Source: an uncultured Veillonella sp. (GTDB taxonomy: Bacteria > Bacillota > Negativicutes > Veillonellales > Veillonellaceae). Taken from it: a stretch of 5,350 bases of DNA. The position numbers were made by a program, and so were the translations under genes. Position 1 is the stretch's first letter. Each line of letters starts with the position of its first letter. Of the stretch, positions 5,143 through 5,350 are shown piece by piece. Under the pieces are notes generated by a model. The model was not told where the DNA came from, searched no databases, and worked only from the letters and a program-made list of their open reading frames with translations. The DNA is taken from contig NZ_UQYC01000098.1 in the NCBI RefSeq assembly GCF_900545205.1, positions 1-5,350 on the forward strand, read 5' to 3'.

Positions 5143-5163
5143 AACTAACCTCTCTCACCTTAC

Positions 5164-5178
5164 ATATAGTGACTATAT
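5164..5178. repeat. 15-bp palindrome just upstream of the parB ribosome binding site
   Basis: ATATAGTGACTATAT is a perfect inverted repeat of 7 bp arms around one central base. It lies 9 bases upstream of the parB Shine-Dalgarno and looks like an operator half-site pair. Whether a protein binds is unknown. Confidence 0.45.
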
Positions 5179-5238
5179 CAATTTTTAACACTCAATTATT
5201 TAATAGCCAATGTAATAATTCTGCTAATCTCAGACATT

Positions 5239-5267
5239 TGTTTAACTAAACACTTAGCCATTTAGTT
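5239..5267. repeat. overlapping inverted repeats in the parA-parB gap
   Basis: TGTTTAACTAAACA (5239-5252) is a palindrome with 6-bp arms around AC. AACTAAA (5244-5250) also pairs with TTTAGTT (5261-5267) across a 10-base loop, so the two foldings exclude each other. The outer TGTTT and AAACA arms are those of parS (TGTTTCACGTGAAACA), but the central CACGTG is missing and the site is 2 bp shorter, so it is not called a parS. No T-run marks it as a terminator. Confidence 0.45.
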
Positions 5268-5290
5268 CTTTCATCTATATATTAATCCGA

Positions 5291-5350
5291 TTATTTATCT
5301 TTTGAAGCTTTGATTACTTCTTTAGCTAATTTAGTATATACATCAGCGCC
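5291..5350 (-). CDS. parA: ParA (Soj) chromosome-partitioning ATPase, C-terminal end only
   Basis: The final 19 codons and the TAA stop (5291-5293) are visible: GADVYTKLAKEVIKASKDK. The pattern G-A-x-x-Y-x-x-L-A-K-E-V-I is how ParA/Soj proteins end. The position directly upstream of parB on the same strand supports the call. ParA is the Walker-type ATPase that dimerises on DNA and moves ParB-bound origins; its ATPase motifs lie outside the window. The gene is complete at its 3' end and cut by the window edge at its 5' end. Confidence 0.8.
   Translation of the reverse strand, partial: GADVYTKLAKEVIKASKDK

Overview
The window looks like chromosomal DNA from an AT-rich anaerobic member of the Firmicutes, most likely Veillonella or a close relative in the Negativicutes. 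This is inferred from protein style and gene content, not from any search: parAB close to an [FeFe]-hydrogenase maturation gene (hydF), a DUF4446 protein, an M23 envelope peptidase and a corrinoid adenosyltransferase. All supported genes lie on the minus strand and read from right to left. There are no tRNA or rRNA genes, no CRISPR array, and no transposase or other mobile-element gene.

In transcription order: the last 19 codons of parA (right edge), a 148-bp gap with palindromes, then parB. A 268-bp AT-rich gap follows. It holds a hexanucleotide tandem repeat directly behind the parB stop, a good sigma-A-type promoter and a leader hairpin in front of hydF. After hydF comes a 203-bp AT-rich gap with a second promoter (extended -10), which should drive a two-gene unit of a DUF4446 membrane protein and a membrane-anchored LytM/M23 peptidase. 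That unit ends at a strong hairpin terminator. Then comes cobO, followed closely by the start of a DUF2953-type membrane protein. This last gene breaks off after about 61 residues, and the outermost 57 bases of the window encode, in another frame, a peptide like an unrelated protein family (coenzyme F420 hydrogenase/dehydrogenase beta subunit). The left edge therefore looks like a rearrangement or assembly junction.

The genes fall into three jobs. ParA/ParB handle origin segregation. DUF4446 and the M23 peptidase act at the inner membrane and cell wall. HydF and CobO serve anaerobic metabolism, namely hydrogenase H-cluster assembly and adenosylcobalamin supply (the latter probably for methylmalonyl-CoA mutase in propionate formation, as known for Veillonella). 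By eye, parB and hydF are more AT-rich than the M23 and cobO genes.

No wholly new multi-gene system is visible. The points most worth a second look are the broken junction at the left edge, an abnormal G4 motif in HydF, the in-frame hexamer repeat behind parB, and the layered inverted repeats and leader hairpin at the hydF promoter.
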